Positions 26,421 through 35,574 of a stretch of DNA of 64,000 nt are shown here, piece by piece. The first letter of the stretch is position 1, and the number at the start of each line of letters is the position of its first letter. This DNA comes from RSA9 sp036381195 (GTDB lineage Bacteria; Gemmatimonadota; Gemmatimonadetes; Longimicrobiales; RSA9). The position numbers were made by a program, and so were the translations under genes. The notes below the pieces were generated by a model, which did not search any database, was not told the origin of the DNA, and worked only from the letters and a program-made list of their open reading frames with translations. The DNA lies in NCBI GenBank assembly GCA_036381195.1, contig DASVDH010000018.1:75448-139447 (forward strand), read 5' to 3'.

Positions 26421-26449
26421 GAGATAGCGCGCGGCCGGCCGCGTGGCAA
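26421..26449 (-). promoter_or_regulatory. Predicted promoter of the AbgB-like gene
   Basis: Minus strand: TTGCCA (26449-26444), 17 bp, TATCTC (26426-26421). The start codon is at 26363. Confidence 0.45.
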
Positions 26450-26470
26450 GCCGGGCGGCGCGGGCCGCCC

Positions 26471-28072
26471 TCATGCCGCGCTCCGGCCGCGCCGCAGCAC
26501 CTTGCCCGGCCGCGCCTCCGTGAACCGCCCGCCGTCTACCACCGGCACGCCGTTCACGATCACGTACGGGATGCCTTCCGGGTACTGGTGCGGGTCCTCG
26601 AAGGTGGCGCGGTCCGCCACGGTCTCCGGGTCGAAGACGACGAGGTCGGCCCACGCGCCCTCGGCGATCCGGCCGCGGTCCGCGAGCCCGAGACGGTCGG
26701 CGGGCAGCGTCGTCATCTTGCGCACGGCCTCCTCGAGCGTCAGCACGCCACGCTCGCGCACGTAGCGCGCGAGCACGCGCGGGAACGTGCCGTACCAGCG
26801 CGGGTGTGGATGGCCCTCGCCGGGCTGCGTGAGCCGGCCGTCCGACGCAATGGCGGTGTGAGGGTAGCGCATGATCCGCTCGACGTCGCCCTCGTCCAGC
26901 ACGTGGTAGATCGCGCTCGCCCCGCCACGCCGGATCGCCTCGATCACCAGCTCGGCGCCGGTCGCGAGCGTGGGCGGCCGACCCTCGCGCTCCGCCCAGT
27001 CGCGCAGCGTGCGGCCCTCGAGCGTGCGGTCCCAGGCGACGCGCGCGAGCTGCACGCGCGAGAGGTCGCCGCCGCCGCGGTCGTTCTCGAGGTTCCAGAT
27101 GATGCCGCGCACGATGCTGTCACGCAGCGCGGGCGTCTCCAACCGGCGCAGGAAGGCGCTGTCCCCGCCTGCGAGCGCCCAGCTCGGCACGAGCACGCTG
27201 ATGCCCGTGTAGGTCGCGGTGTAGGGGTACTGGTCGGCCATCGCGTCCGTGCCCGCGGCGCGCGCCGAGTCGATCATCGCCAGCGTACGCTCGCTCGAGC
27301 CCCACATCGGCTTGCCGACCACCTTGTGGTGCGTGAGCACGACCGGGATGCCCGCGCGCCGGCCGATCTCGAGCGCTTCGGCCACGCCATCGAGCAGGCG
27401 CAGCCCTTCGTCGCGCAGATGCGAGGTGTAGATCCCGCCGTGCTCGGCGGCCACGCGCGCGAGCTCGACGACCTCGTCGGTCGTGGCGAACGCGCCCGGC
27501 ACGTAGCGCAGCCCGGTGGACAGGCCGAATGCGCCCTCCTCCATCGCCTGCGCGACGAGCTCGCGCATGCGCGCCAGCTCCTCGGCCGTGGGTGCGCGGT
27601 TCGCCGTCCCCATGACCCGGCGACGGATGGTGTTGTGCCCCGCCAGGAAGGCCACGTTCATGCCGAGACCCGCCGCCTGCGCCGAGTCCAGGTACGGCGC
27701 GAGCGGCAAGGGAGCGGTGCCGTCCGGCCCACCGAGCGCGGTGGTCACGCCCTGCCGCACGTGGCTCTCCGCGCCCGGCAGCCGGAGCAGCGGGTCCAGG
27801 TGCGCGTGCAGGTCGATGAAGCCCGGGGCGACGACGTGGCCGGAGGCATCGATCACGCGCGCCGCGCTCTCGCGGCGCAGCGGCTCGCGCGAGACGCGGA
27901 CGATGCGGCCATCGCGTACAGCCACGTCCGCAGCGTAGCCCGGCGCGCCCGTGCCGTCCACCACCGTCCCGCCGGCGATCAGCAGGTCGTACGCCTCGCC
28001 TCCGCCACCGCCCGCGCCGCAGCCGGCGGACAGCAGCGCGAGCAGCGCGGCGAACACGGCCGGAGCCCTCAT
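26471..28072 (-). CDS. N-acyl-D-amino-acid deacylase-type amidohydrolase, lipoprotein
   Basis: 533 residues. Lipobox ALLALLSAGC puts Cys at residue 18, so it is an anchored lipoprotein. Amidohydrolase superfamily, D-aminoacylase branch: LLIAGGTVVDGTGAPG, then FIDLHAHLD (metal site), GHNTIRRRVMG, YTSHLRDEG, VVLTHHKVVG and IASDGRLTQPGEGHPH. The protein would hydrolyse N-acyl-D-amino acids or D-containing peptides with a bound metal. The ATG at 28072 is the start of the lipobox signal. Upstream is a strong promoter. The neighbouring exported hydrolases suggest scavenging of cell-wall or peptide fragments. Confidence 0.9.
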   Translation of the reverse strand: MRAPAVFAALLALLSAGCGAGGGGGEAYDLLIAGGTVVDGTGAPGYAADVAVRDGRIVRVSREPLRRESAARVIDASGHVVAPGFIDLHAHLDPLLRLPGAESHVRQGVTTALGGPDGTAPLPLAPYLDSAQAAGLGMNVAFLAGHNTIRRRVMGTANRAPTAEELARMRELVAQAMEEGAFGLSTGLRYVPGAFATTDEVVELARVAAEHGGIYTSHLRDEGLRLLDGVAEALEIGRRAGIPVVLTHHKVVGKPMWGSSERTLAMIDSARAAGTDAMADQYPYTATYTGISVLVPSWALAGGDSAFLRRLETPALRDSIVRGIIWNLENDRGGGDLSRVQLARVAWDRTLEGRTLRDWAEREGRPPTLATGAELVIEAIRRGGASAIYHVLDEGDVERIMRYPHTAIASDGRLTQPGEGHPHPRWYGTFPRVLARYVRERGVLTLEEAVRKMTTLPADRLGLADRGRIAEGAWADLVVFDPETVADRATFEDPHQYPEGIPYVIVNGVPVVDGGRFTEARPGKVLRRGRSAA

Positions 28073-28417
28073 GACCGCACCCCTGTTCTCGCGTGGAAGG
28101 GATCGCGGACAGGATACGGCGGGCCGGGGAATGCGGGCAAGATGCGCGTTCGCAAAACGCTTGCTGATCGGCTCCTGGCGATGAGATGCTCGCGGCGCCG
28201 CATCCTTCGGGCGGCCACACGGCCGCATGCGCCGCGACAAGCCGGCACGGCGAGCCGGCCGGGAGACGACCATCCGGGAGGCCGCGGCCCGCGGGGTGGC
28301 CGCGGCGGACGCTCACTCCGCTCCTCTCCGCTCCTCGCCACCCCTGGCGCGCATCAACATCCTCTGCATAGACTCCGCGCCGTTCGACATGACCCGCGCA
28401 ACCTGGAGGAGTCCTGC
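28073..28417. other. 345-bp divergent intergenic region
   Basis: Between the D-aminoacylase and SET genes. It holds the minus-strand promoter at 28111-28140. Toward the SET gene a TAGACT (28369-28374) could be a -10, without a good -35. No gene is seen. Confidence 0.4.
28111..28140 (-). promoter_or_regulatory. Predicted promoter of the D-aminoacylase gene
   Basis: Minus strand: TTGCCC (28140-28135), 18 bp, TATCCT (28116-28111). The start codon is at 28072, 39 bases away. Confidence 0.5.
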
Positions 28418-29218
28418 ATGCCACGTCCCTTCGTCGTCAAGAGGTCCCGCATCCATGGCAAGGGCGTGTTCGCCACCCGCCGCATCCCCAAGGGCACACG
28501 CCTGATCGAGTACAAGGGCGAGCGGATCAGTTGGGAAGAGGCGGACCGCCGCTACGACGACAGCATCCAGCCGCACCACACCTTCCTCTTCGCCGTGGAC
28601 GACGACGTGGTGATCGACGCCGGCGTGCGCGGCAACGATGCCCGCTGGATCAACCACTCGTGCGACCCGAACTGCGAGGCCGTGGACGAGGACGGCCGCA
28701 TCTTCATCGAGACGATCCGCGACATCGAGCCGGGCGAGGAGCTGACGTACGACTACTCGTACATCCTGGACGAGCCGCATACGGCTGCCGTCAAGGCGCG
28801 CTACCCGTGCCGCTGCGGCTCGCCCAGGTGCCGCGGCACGATCCTCGGCAACAAGCGCCGGTTCCGCGCGCAACTGGCGCGCGAGGAGCGCCGGTTGCGC
28901 GCCGGGCGCAAGGCGGCGAAGCGCGGCTCCGGGAAGGGCAGCACGAAGAAGCGCGGCGCGACGAAGCGCAGCACGGCGAGACGCGGCACGACGAAGGGCA
29001 GCGCGACCAAGCGCGGCGCCACGAAGCGGAGCACGACCAGGCGCAGCACGGCCAAACGCGGCGCGACCAAGCGTGGCGCACAGAGTGGTGGCGGAAGCGC
29101 GCGCCGCGGGACGGCCGGCGGCACGAGCAAGCGCAGCACGGCGAAGCGCGGGGCGAAGACGCGCGGCTCCCGCGGGCGGCGGCCGGCCGAGCGCGCCAGC
29201 GGATCGCGCAGGCGCTGA
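28418..29218 (+). CDS. SET-domain lysine methyltransferase with histone-H1-like basic tail
   Basis: 266 residues. A complete SET domain at about 5-120: HGKGVFATRRIPKGT, the SAM-site and pseudoknot phrase INHSCDPNCEAV (79-89) and GEELTYDYSY (107-115, with the catalytic Tyr region). A post-SET cysteine cluster CRCGSPRC (Cys131, 133, 138) would bind zinc with the SET cysteine Cys82. From about 145 to the end the chain is almost only Lys, Arg, Ala, Thr, Ser and Gly in imperfect repeats such as KRGATKRST and TAKRGA, like the C-terminal tails of histone H1 and of bacterial H1-like proteins. GGAGGAGTCCTGC precedes the ATG. It likely methylates lysines on a DNA-associated protein; self-methylation of its tail is possible. 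Confidence 0.9.
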   Translation: MPRPFVVKRSRIHGKGVFATRRIPKGTRLIEYKGERISWEEADRRYDDSIQPHHTFLFAVDDDVVIDAGVRGNDARWINHSCDPNCEAVDEDGRIFIETIRDIEPGEELTYDYSYILDEPHTAAVKARYPCRCGSPRCRGTILGNKRRFRAQLAREERRLRAGRKAAKRGSGKGSTKKRGATKRSTARRGTTKGSATKRGATKRSTTRRSTAKRGATKRGAQSGGGSARRGTAGGTSKRSTAKRGAKTRGSRGRRPAERASGSRRR

Positions 29219-29389
29219 CCCCGTGACGGCCAGGGCCCGCCGGGGCCCAGGCCGATCCAGGGGAACCCGTGCACGGGGCCGTCGATCCGGGGCAGAAAGC
29301 CCGGTCGCGGCCGCCTCGAAGAGCAGGCTGCCCTTCGCGTAACGGCCGGGCGCGGCGGCGCCGTGCGCGCCCCCTGCCCCGCACGCGCC

Positions 29390-29419
29390 TTGACTCCCGG
29401 CGCACGGGCCGCATAGCTA
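29390..29419 (+). promoter_or_regulatory. Predicted promoter of the patatin-related gene
   Basis: TTGACT at 29390-29395, 18 bp, TAGCTA at 29414-29419. Start codon at 29514. Confidence 0.5.
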
Positions 29420-29513
29420 CAGGAACGCGCCGCTCTTCATGGTCGGGGCGGCGGCCCGCCACACCCGCCAAACCACGCCGCCCGGCGCATCCCGGCCGCA
29501 CAGGAGGCAAGCC

Positions 29514-32500
29514 ATGCCCACACCCGTTGCGCTCTCCGGGTCCCAGACCACCGCGGCGGCCGTACCAGCCGCGCCCGCCCTGACGCCCGCGCGCGAGGCG
29601 GAGGTGGATTTCACCCAGGAGGTCCGCTTCGCGGTCGTCCTCTACGGCGGCGTATCGCTCGCCATCTACATGAACGGCATCGCGCAGGAGCTGCTGCACC
29701 TGGTGCGCGCCACCGCGCCCGGGCCGGAGCCGGCGGACGGGGGCCCGCGGCGCGCCCACGTGCCCGCCTCCGAGCTGCGCGGCACGGAGCGCGTGTACCG
29801 CAAGCTCGGGCAGTTGCTCCGCTTCGGTGACGAGCCGGTCTACGAGGAGCCGGCCGCGGATGCGCCGATCCGCACCCGCTTCGTGATCGACATCATCTCG
29901 GGCACATCCGCCGGCGCGATCAACGGCGTGTTCCTGGCCAAGGCGCTCGCCAACGACCAGTCCATGGAGGACCTCAAGGCGCTGTGGATCCAGGAGGGCG
30001 ACATCGCGCGCCTGCTGAACGACAAGCTCTCCACCCGCGACCTGCGCGGCCTGCCGTACCGCGACCCGCCGCGCTCCCTGCTCAACGGCCGGCGCCTGTA
30101 CCGCAAGCTCCTCGAGGCCCTCGAGGCGATGGAGCCACCGCAGCGCAGCCGACCCGAGTGCCGCTCGCCGTACGTCGAGGAGCTGGACCTGTTCGTCACC
30201 GCCACGGACATCCGCGGCCTCGAGCTGCCGCTCCGCCTGGCCGATGGCGTCGTGCACGAGAACCGCTACCGCAGCGTCTTCCGCTTCCGCTACGACGCCG
30301 GCGCAGAGCAGCCGCGCAACGACTTCCACGCCGCGAACAACCCGATCCTCGCCTTCGCCGCGCGCTGCACGTCCGCGTTCCCCGGGGCGTTCGAGCCGAT
30401 GCGCCTCGAGGACATCGACGAGGTGCTCGCCGGCTTCCCCGCTTTCGCCGGCGACCCCGACGCGCGCTCCGGGAGCGAGCGCTGGCGGCCCTTCTTCGCG
30501 GACTACCTGCGCAGGCCCGACGGCGGGGCCGATCCGCGGCTGCCGTACGTCAAGCGCGCGTTCGGCGACGGCGGCTACCTGGACAACAAGCCCTTCGGCC
30601 ATGCCATCGACGCTCTCGCGCTCCGCCGCACCAGTCTGCACGTAGATCGCAAGCTGCTGTTCATCGAGCCCTCACCGCCCGACCTCGAGCGCGAGCCGCT
30701 GCCGGAGGAGCCGCCAGACGCGCTCGAGAACGTGCTCGCCGCGCTCATCTCCCTGCCTCGCGCCGAGACGATCCGCGAGGACGTCCAGCGCGTCCTCGCA
30801 CGCAACCGGCTGATCGAGCGCGTCGACCGCATCCTGGGGTGCGTGGAGGAGGATGTGCGGCGCTGCGCGGGCGGCGAGCGACAGGACTGGGACCCCGCCT
30901 ACGCGGATCGCGGCCTCATCGAGATGATCCGCGCGCGCGGCGTCGCGTATGGCGGCTACCACCGGCTCAAAGTCGAGGCGGTCACGGACGCGATCGCGTC
31001 CCTCATCACCCGCGCCGCCGGATTCGACGAGGGGTCGGACCAGTTCCTCGCCATCCGCCACCTGGTCCGCGTGTGGCGCGACCGGCGCTACGCGGAGGAT
31101 CCGCCGGAGCCGGCGGCGGGACAGCCGCGGGCGCGCCACTCGCAGAACCGATTCCTGCTGGAGTACGACGTCGACTACCGCCTGCGCCGGCTCGACGCCG
31201 TGATCTCGCGTGCGGACGAGCTCCGCGAGCTGAACGGCGAGGAGCTGACCGCGCGGCTCGAGGCGCTCGGGATCCGGACTGACGCTCAACCTCACGACAT
31301 CGAGGCCGAGCTGGCCCGGGCGCGGCGCGAGCTGGCCGTCGTGCGGCGCCGCCTGCACGCGGCGCGCGCCATCTTGTGGGCGGAAGGAGCGGCGAACCCG
31401 CTGCACGGCGACGTCCTCGCCGCCGGGATCCGGGAGGAGCAGCTCAGGGAGCTGCTCGCCCGGCCGGACGAGGGGGCCATGCGGCAGGCGGCGGAGACGC
31501 TGATGGAGGGGCCGACCGGTCAACGCATCGCGGCCATCACGCAGCGGCTCTCCGGCATGATCGCCGAGCACACGCGCGCCGCGGCCCGCGAGTGCGAGCG
31601 CATCCTGAAGCCGGACCCGGCGGCGCAGCGCCCACCCGCCGCGGACGCCGCGCGCGCCGCGCTCTGGCACTACTACCGCTTCTACGAGGACTACGACTTC
31701 CTCGCCTACCCGATCTTCTACGCGACCCAGGTGGGCGACGAGCGCGACCCGGTCGAGGTCGTGCGCATCAGCCCGCTGGACGCAACGAGCCTGATCGACG
31801 AGGCGCGCAGCCCGCGCCGCAAGCTCGCCGGCACCCGGTTCGCCAACTTCGGCGCGTTCCTGGACAGGGCCTGGCGGGAGAACGACCTGCTCTGGGGCCG
31901 CCTGGACGGCGCCGAACGGCTGATCACCACGCTGCTGCCCTACGAGGAGCAGGCGGAGCTGCGCCGCACGCTCATCGAGGAGGCGCACCTCGCCATCCTG
32001 GCCGAGGAGTACGGCCGGCACGACCAGGCCGAGATGACACGCCTCATGGCGGAAGCGCTCGCGCGCGTGAAGCCGGCGGACGCGAACGAAGCGGCGCTGC
32101 GTGAGCTGGTCTCGCGGGACGCCGGGTCGCCCATCCAGCCGCGCCTGCAAGCGGCGCTGCGCTCGGGCCTCGAGCCGCGGCGTCTGCTCGAGTTCTTCCG
32201 CACCCGCTACGAGGTGAACCGCGGCCTGGACGCGAAGCCCGTGCTGGAGGCGCTGGCGCGCGCCACGACCGTGATCGGGAAGATGCTCTCCGACCTCGCG
32301 GACCGGCGCGGCAGGGACGGCCGCCGCTTCGCCTGGATCGCTCGCCTGGGCAGCGCGTTGTGGCGGCTGGTCGAGGTGGCCGTGCCGCGCTCGCTGCCCG
32401 CTCTGGTGTTCGCCTACTGGCTGCAGCTCCTGTACGTCGCGGAAGCCATCGTGATCGTGGTCGGCACGGTGGTGAGCGAACCCGCGCAGCGCGCCGGCCT

Positions 32501-32681
32501 CGTCGCGCTCGCCGCCACCGGCGGCGCACACCTGGCCGTCACGATCGTCCGCGGGCTCATGAGAGGGCGACGAGGGCTGCCGCGCGCGCTCGTCGCGCTC
32601 TTCGTGCTGGTGCTGCTCGCGCTCGCGGCGTACGGCGCCTACTCGCTGTACGTGCAGGGCCTGCCGTTCGGGAGCGGCTGA
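29514..32681 (+). CDS. Large patatin-related phospholipase with C-terminal membrane helices
   Basis: 1055 residues. A short Ala/Pro leader precedes VRFAVVLYGGVSLAIYMNG (38-54), the typical start of the patatin-related family (TIGR03607 type). Nucleophile elbow DIISGTSAGAING with Ser132, and the DGGYLDNKPF motif with Asp352, form the Ser-Asp dyad. A long central region (about 400-950) is charged and helical, with a heptad-like stretch near 590-640. The last 110 residues contain three membrane helices: LVFAYWLQLLYVAEAIVIVV, GLVALAATGGAHLAVTIV and LVALFVLVLLALAAYGA. It probably hydrolyses acyl chains of lipids. AGGAGG precedes the ATG at 29514. Converges with the MFS gene. Confidence 0.85.
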   Translation: MPTPVALSGSQTTAAAVPAAPALTPAREAEVDFTQEVRFAVVLYGGVSLAIYMNGIAQELLHLVRATAPGPEPADGGPRRAHVPASELRGTERVYRKLGQLLRFGDEPVYEEPAADAPIRTRFVIDIISGTSAGAINGVFLAKALANDQSMEDLKALWIQEGDIARLLNDKLSTRDLRGLPYRDPPRSLLNGRRLYRKLLEALEAMEPPQRSRPECRSPYVEELDLFVTATDIRGLELPLRLADGVVHENRYRSVFRFRYDAGAEQPRNDFHAANNPILAFAARCTSAFPGAFEPMRLEDIDEVLAGFPAFAGDPDARSGSERWRPFFADYLRRPDGGADPRLPYVKRAFGDGGYLDNKPFGHAIDALALRRTSLHVDRKLLFIEPSPPDLEREPLPEEPPDALENVLAALISLPRAETIREDVQRVLARNRLIERVDRILGCVEEDVRRCAGGERQDWDPAYADRGLIEMIRARGVAYGGYHRLKVEAVTDAIASLITRAAGFDEGSDQFLAIRHLVRVWRDRRYAEDPPEPAAGQPRARHSQNRFLLEYDVDYRLRRLDAVISRADELRELNGEELTARLEALGIRTDAQPHDIEAELARARRELAVVRRRLHAARAILWAEGAANPLHGDVLAAGIREEQLRELLARPDEGAMRQAAETLMEGPTGQRIAAITQRLSGMIAEHTRAAARECERILKPDPAAQRPPAADAARAALWHYYRFYEDYDFLAYPIFYATQVGDERDPVEVVRISPLDATSLIDEARSPRRKLAGTRFANFGAFLDRAWRENDLLWGRLDGAERLITTLLPYEEQAELRRTLIEEAHLAILAEEYGRHDQAEMTRLMAEALARVKPADANEAALRELVSRDAGSPIQPRLQAALRSGLEPRRLLEFFRTRYEVNRGLDAKPVLEALARATTVIGKMLSDLADRRGRDGRRFAWIARLGSALWRLVEVAVPRSLPALVFAYWLQLLYVAEAIVIVVGTVVSEPAQRAGLVALAATGGAHLAVTIVRGLMRGRRGLPRALVALFVLVLLALAAYGAYSLYVQGLPFGSG

Positions 32682-32716
32682 GCGCGGCGAATCGGCAAGG
32701 CCGCCGGGCCGCTCCC
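32670..32716. terminator. Inverted repeat at convergent gene ends
   Basis: Perfect 9-bp arms GGGAGCGGC (32670-32678) and GCCGCTCCC (32708-32716), 29-base loop. It spans the ends of the patatin and MFS genes and could stop transcription from both sides. No U tract. Confidence 0.35.
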
Positions 32717-32718
32717 CC

Positions 32719-33960
32719 TCAGTCCCCCGCCGTGGCCGGCGCCACGGCGGGTGCCGCCGCGCGCGCCGGCCGGAACAGCGCGGCGAACAGCAGCAGGATG
32801 ACGAATGCGCCGGCCGCCGGGATCAGCCAGATCGTCCCCCACTCGTGCCCCACGACCGTTCCCGCCGGGTCGGTGGTGCTGTACGCCTCGACGATACGGC
32901 CGGAGACCCACGCGCCGATGAACATCCCGACGCCCTGCGTCACGAAGGCGAGGAAGCCCTGCGCCGCGGCGCGGATCGCGACGCTCGCCTGCTGGTCCAC
33001 GTAGATCTGACCCGTGACGAAGAAGAAGTCGTAGCAGATCCCGTGCAGCACGATGCCGGCGTAGAGCATCCAGATCAGCGAGCCGGCATCGCCGTACGCG
33101 AACAGGGTGTACCTCGCCGCCCACGCCGCCATCCCGATCAGCAGCATCTTCTTCACGCCCAGCCGGACCAGGAGCCACGGCATGACCAGCATGAAGACGA
33201 TCTCCGACATCTGGCCGAACGTCATCTTCGTGGCGGGTTCCGCCATCCCGGCCTCGTTCAGGAAGAGGTTCGCGAACGCGTAGTAGAACTGGAGCGGGAT
33301 GCAGATCAGGAACGAGCCGATCACGAAGACCGCGAACGAGCGATCGCGCAGCAGCGACAGCGCGTCCAGCCCCAGCACCGCCCGCACCGTGACGGGCCCG
33401 GACGCCCCGGGCGGCGTGTGCGGCAGCGCCAGGCAGTAGAGCCCCAGCAGGACGGACGCGCCGGCCGCCAGCCGCATCGGCACGGCCGTCGCCTCCACGC
33501 CCAGCCGCCCGACGATGATCCCCGCGACGATCCAGCCGATCGTGCCCAGCACGCGAACGCCGGGGAACTCCCGGGCCGGGTCCTCCATGTTGTGGAACGA
33601 GATCGAGTTGGTGAGCGCGAGCGTGGGCATGTAGCAGAGCGCGTAGCCGATCAGCACGGCGTAGAACGAGCCGAACGACTCCAGCGTGGAGGCCCACCAC
33701 AGCAGTGCGCCGCCGAGCACGTGCAGCAGGGCGAGAATCTTCTCCGTCGCGAAGAACCGGTCCGCGACCATCCCCACGAAGAACGGCGAGACCATTGCCG
33801 CGATCGCCGTGCTGCCGTACGCCAGCCCGATCTGCCCGCCGTCGAAGCGCAGCGCCTGGCCGAGGTACGTGCCCATCGTGACGAACCACGCTCCCCAGAC
33901 GAAGTATTGCAGGAACATCATGGCGGAGAGCTTCGCGCGGATCGCGGAGACGTGAGCCAT
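32719..33960 (-). CDS. MFS transporter, nucleoside:proton symporter family
   Basis: 413 residues with about 12 membrane helices. N terminus LSAMMFLQYFVWGAWFVTMGTYLG and the phrase MPTLALTNSISFHNMEDP (about 110-127) are typical of the nucleoside:H+ symporter family (NupG/XapB-like). Helix 7 onward has FAVFVIGSFLICIPLQFYYAF and AYGDAGSLIWMLYAGI. The ATG at 33960 precedes helix 1 directly. The family transports nucleosides, but the Gemmatimonadota-type members are often next to sugar genes and may take sugars; no substrate can be assigned. It is divergent from the serine hydrolase gene at 34213. Confidence 0.87.
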   Translation of the reverse strand: MAHVSAIRAKLSAMMFLQYFVWGAWFVTMGTYLGQALRFDGGQIGLAYGSTAIAAMVSPFFVGMVADRFFATEKILALLHVLGGALLWWASTLESFGSFYAVLIGYALCYMPTLALTNSISFHNMEDPAREFPGVRVLGTIGWIVAGIIVGRLGVEATAVPMRLAAGASVLLGLYCLALPHTPPGASGPVTVRAVLGLDALSLLRDRSFAVFVIGSFLICIPLQFYYAFANLFLNEAGMAEPATKMTFGQMSEIVFMLVMPWLLVRLGVKKMLLIGMAAWAARYTLFAYGDAGSLIWMLYAGIVLHGICYDFFFVTGQIYVDQQASVAIRAAAQGFLAFVTQGVGMFIGAWVSGRIVEAYSTTDPAGTVVGHEWGTIWLIPAAGAFVILLLFAALFRPARAAAPAVAPATAGD

Positions 33961-34212
33961 GGCGAACGCTCGGGGTCAGGGGTTGTCGGGGCAGGTCGGA
34001 GGACGCGGCACGGATCGGTGCCGCGTCCCAGTGTGGGCCCGCGCCCGCATGGCGTCAAGGAAGCTCATCTCCCGCCGCCGGGGGCCTGCCGCACGTCCGC
34101 CTCGATCCCGTTCGCCGCTGCCGATGCCCACCATGGACCCGTTGCGCTGCCGCGCACGCACGCGCATGATGCCGCGATCCATCACACACCCCCGATTGCG
34201 GAGCGAGCACGC

Positions 34213-35517
34213 ATGCGCCAAACCCGCCGCGCCTCTCCATTCCCGCTCTTTCTCCTGCTCCTCCTTGCCCAGCCGGCTCTTGCACAGGACCTCCCGCGTG
34301 CGACGCCCGAGGAGGTCGGGCTGTCCAGCGCGCGGCTCGAGCGTCTCACCGCCGCGTTCCGCCGGTACGTCGAGGAGGACCGACTCCCCGGCTCCGTCAT
34401 CCTCGTCGCGCGCAAGGGCAAGGTCGCGTACTTCGAGGCGTTCGGCCAGCGCGACCGCGAGGCGCGCGCGCCGATGACCACGGACGCGATCTTTCGCATC
34501 GCATCCCAGACCAAGGCGATCGTCAGCGTCGCGGTCATGATGCTCCAGGAGGAAGGCGCTCTGCTGATCACCGACCCGGTCGGCAAGTACCTCCCGGAGT
34601 TCCGGAACACGACGGTCGCGGTCGCGCGTGACGGAGGCGGCTACGACGTCGTCGCCGCGAAACGGCCCATCACGATCCGCGATCTGCTCACGCACACCGC
34701 CGGCATCGGCTACGGCGGCGGCATCGCGCGCGACCGCTGGGCAAAAGCCGGCATCCAGGGCTGGTACTTCGCGGGCCGCGACGAGCCGATCGCGGAGACG
34801 GTGAAGCGCATGGCGGCGCTGCCGTTCGACGCGCAGCCCGGCGAGCGCTTCGTCTACGGCTACAGCACGGACATCCTGGGCGTGGTGGTCGAGAAGGTGT
34901 CCGGCATGCCGCTCGACGAGTTCCTGCGCACCCGCATCTTCGAGCCGCTGAAGATGCGGGACACGCACTTCTACCTGCCGCCCGCGAAGCGGGAGCGCCT
35001 CGCCGTCGTCTACTCCGCGGCCGAGGCCGGCGGGCTCGAGCGCGCGCCGGACCCGGGCGGCATGGTCGGCCAGGGCGCGTACGTGGACGGGCCCCGCAAG
35101 AGCTTCTCCGGCGGAGCCGGCCTGCTCTCGACGGCCCGCGACTACGCACGCTTTCTCCAGCTGCTGCTGAACGGCGGCGAGCTGGACGGCGTGCGGCTAC
35201 TCTCGCGCAAGACCGTCGAGCTGATGACCGCCGACCACATCGGCGAGGTGTACGGCCGGCCGGGCGAGGGGTTCGGGCTGGGATTCGCCGTGGTGAAGGA
35301 CCTGGGCGCGCGCGGGCTGCCCGGCTCCGTCGGCGAGTACGGCTGGGGCGGCGCGTACCACTCGGTGTACTGGGTGGATCCGCGCGAGGAGCTGGTCGTC
35401 GTCTACTTCACGCAGCTCATCCCGGCAGGCGCCCTGGACGACCACGCAAAGCTGCGCGCGCTCGTGTACCAGGCCATCGTGGACCGCGGGAGCGGCCGCC
35501 TCGATCCGGCCTCTTGA
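34213..35517 (+). CDS. Secreted serine hydrolase, beta-lactamase/esterase EstB-like
   Basis: 434 residues. Signal peptide 1-24 (FLLLLLAQPALAQ). Motifs: SQTK (Ser98, Lys101); YGYST with Tyr217, where the usual Asn of YxN is replaced by Thr219; and YGWGGAYHS near residue 380 instead of HxG. These substitutions are those of EstB-type esterases of the class C beta-lactamase family rather than true beta-lactamases. Starts at the ATG at 34213, the last in-frame Met before the signal peptide. It is the fourth member of this fold in the window but differs from the tandem pair at 6966-10244. Function: probable ester or amide hydrolase outside the cytoplasm. Confidence 0.85.
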   Translation: MRQTRRASPFPLFLLLLLAQPALAQDLPRATPEEVGLSSARLERLTAAFRRYVEEDRLPGSVILVARKGKVAYFEAFGQRDREARAPMTTDAIFRIASQTKAIVSVAVMMLQEEGALLITDPVGKYLPEFRNTTVAVARDGGGYDVVAAKRPITIRDLLTHTAGIGYGGGIARDRWAKAGIQGWYFAGRDEPIAETVKRMAALPFDAQPGERFVYGYSTDILGVVVEKVSGMPLDEFLRTRIFEPLKMRDTHFYLPPAKRERLAVVYSAAEAGGLERAPDPGGMVGQGAYVDGPRKSFSGGAGLLSTARDYARFLQLLLNGGELDGVRLLSRKTVELMTADHIGEVYGRPGEGFGLGFAVVKDLGARGLPGSVGEYGWGGAYHSVYWVDPREELVVVYFTQLIPAGALDDHAKLRALVYQAIVDRGSGRLDPAS

Positions 35518-35520
35518 GCC

Positions 35521-35574
35521 GGGGCTCCACCGCTTCTCCTCGGCCGCCCGCCGGCCGCGCACGCCGCCATCCTC
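35521..35574 (-). repeat. Fossil fragment matching the 3' end of the SDR gene (inverted)
   Basis: The reverse complement of 35521-35574 matches 42460-42513 inside the SDR gene at 50 of 54 positions, all four differences being transitions. Read in the SDR frame it still encodes EDGGVRGRRAAEEKRWSP against EDGSVRGRWTAEEKRRSP. The rest of the 35518-35832 gap shows no gene. It is most simply the remnant of a deleted paralogue. Confidence 0.6.
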
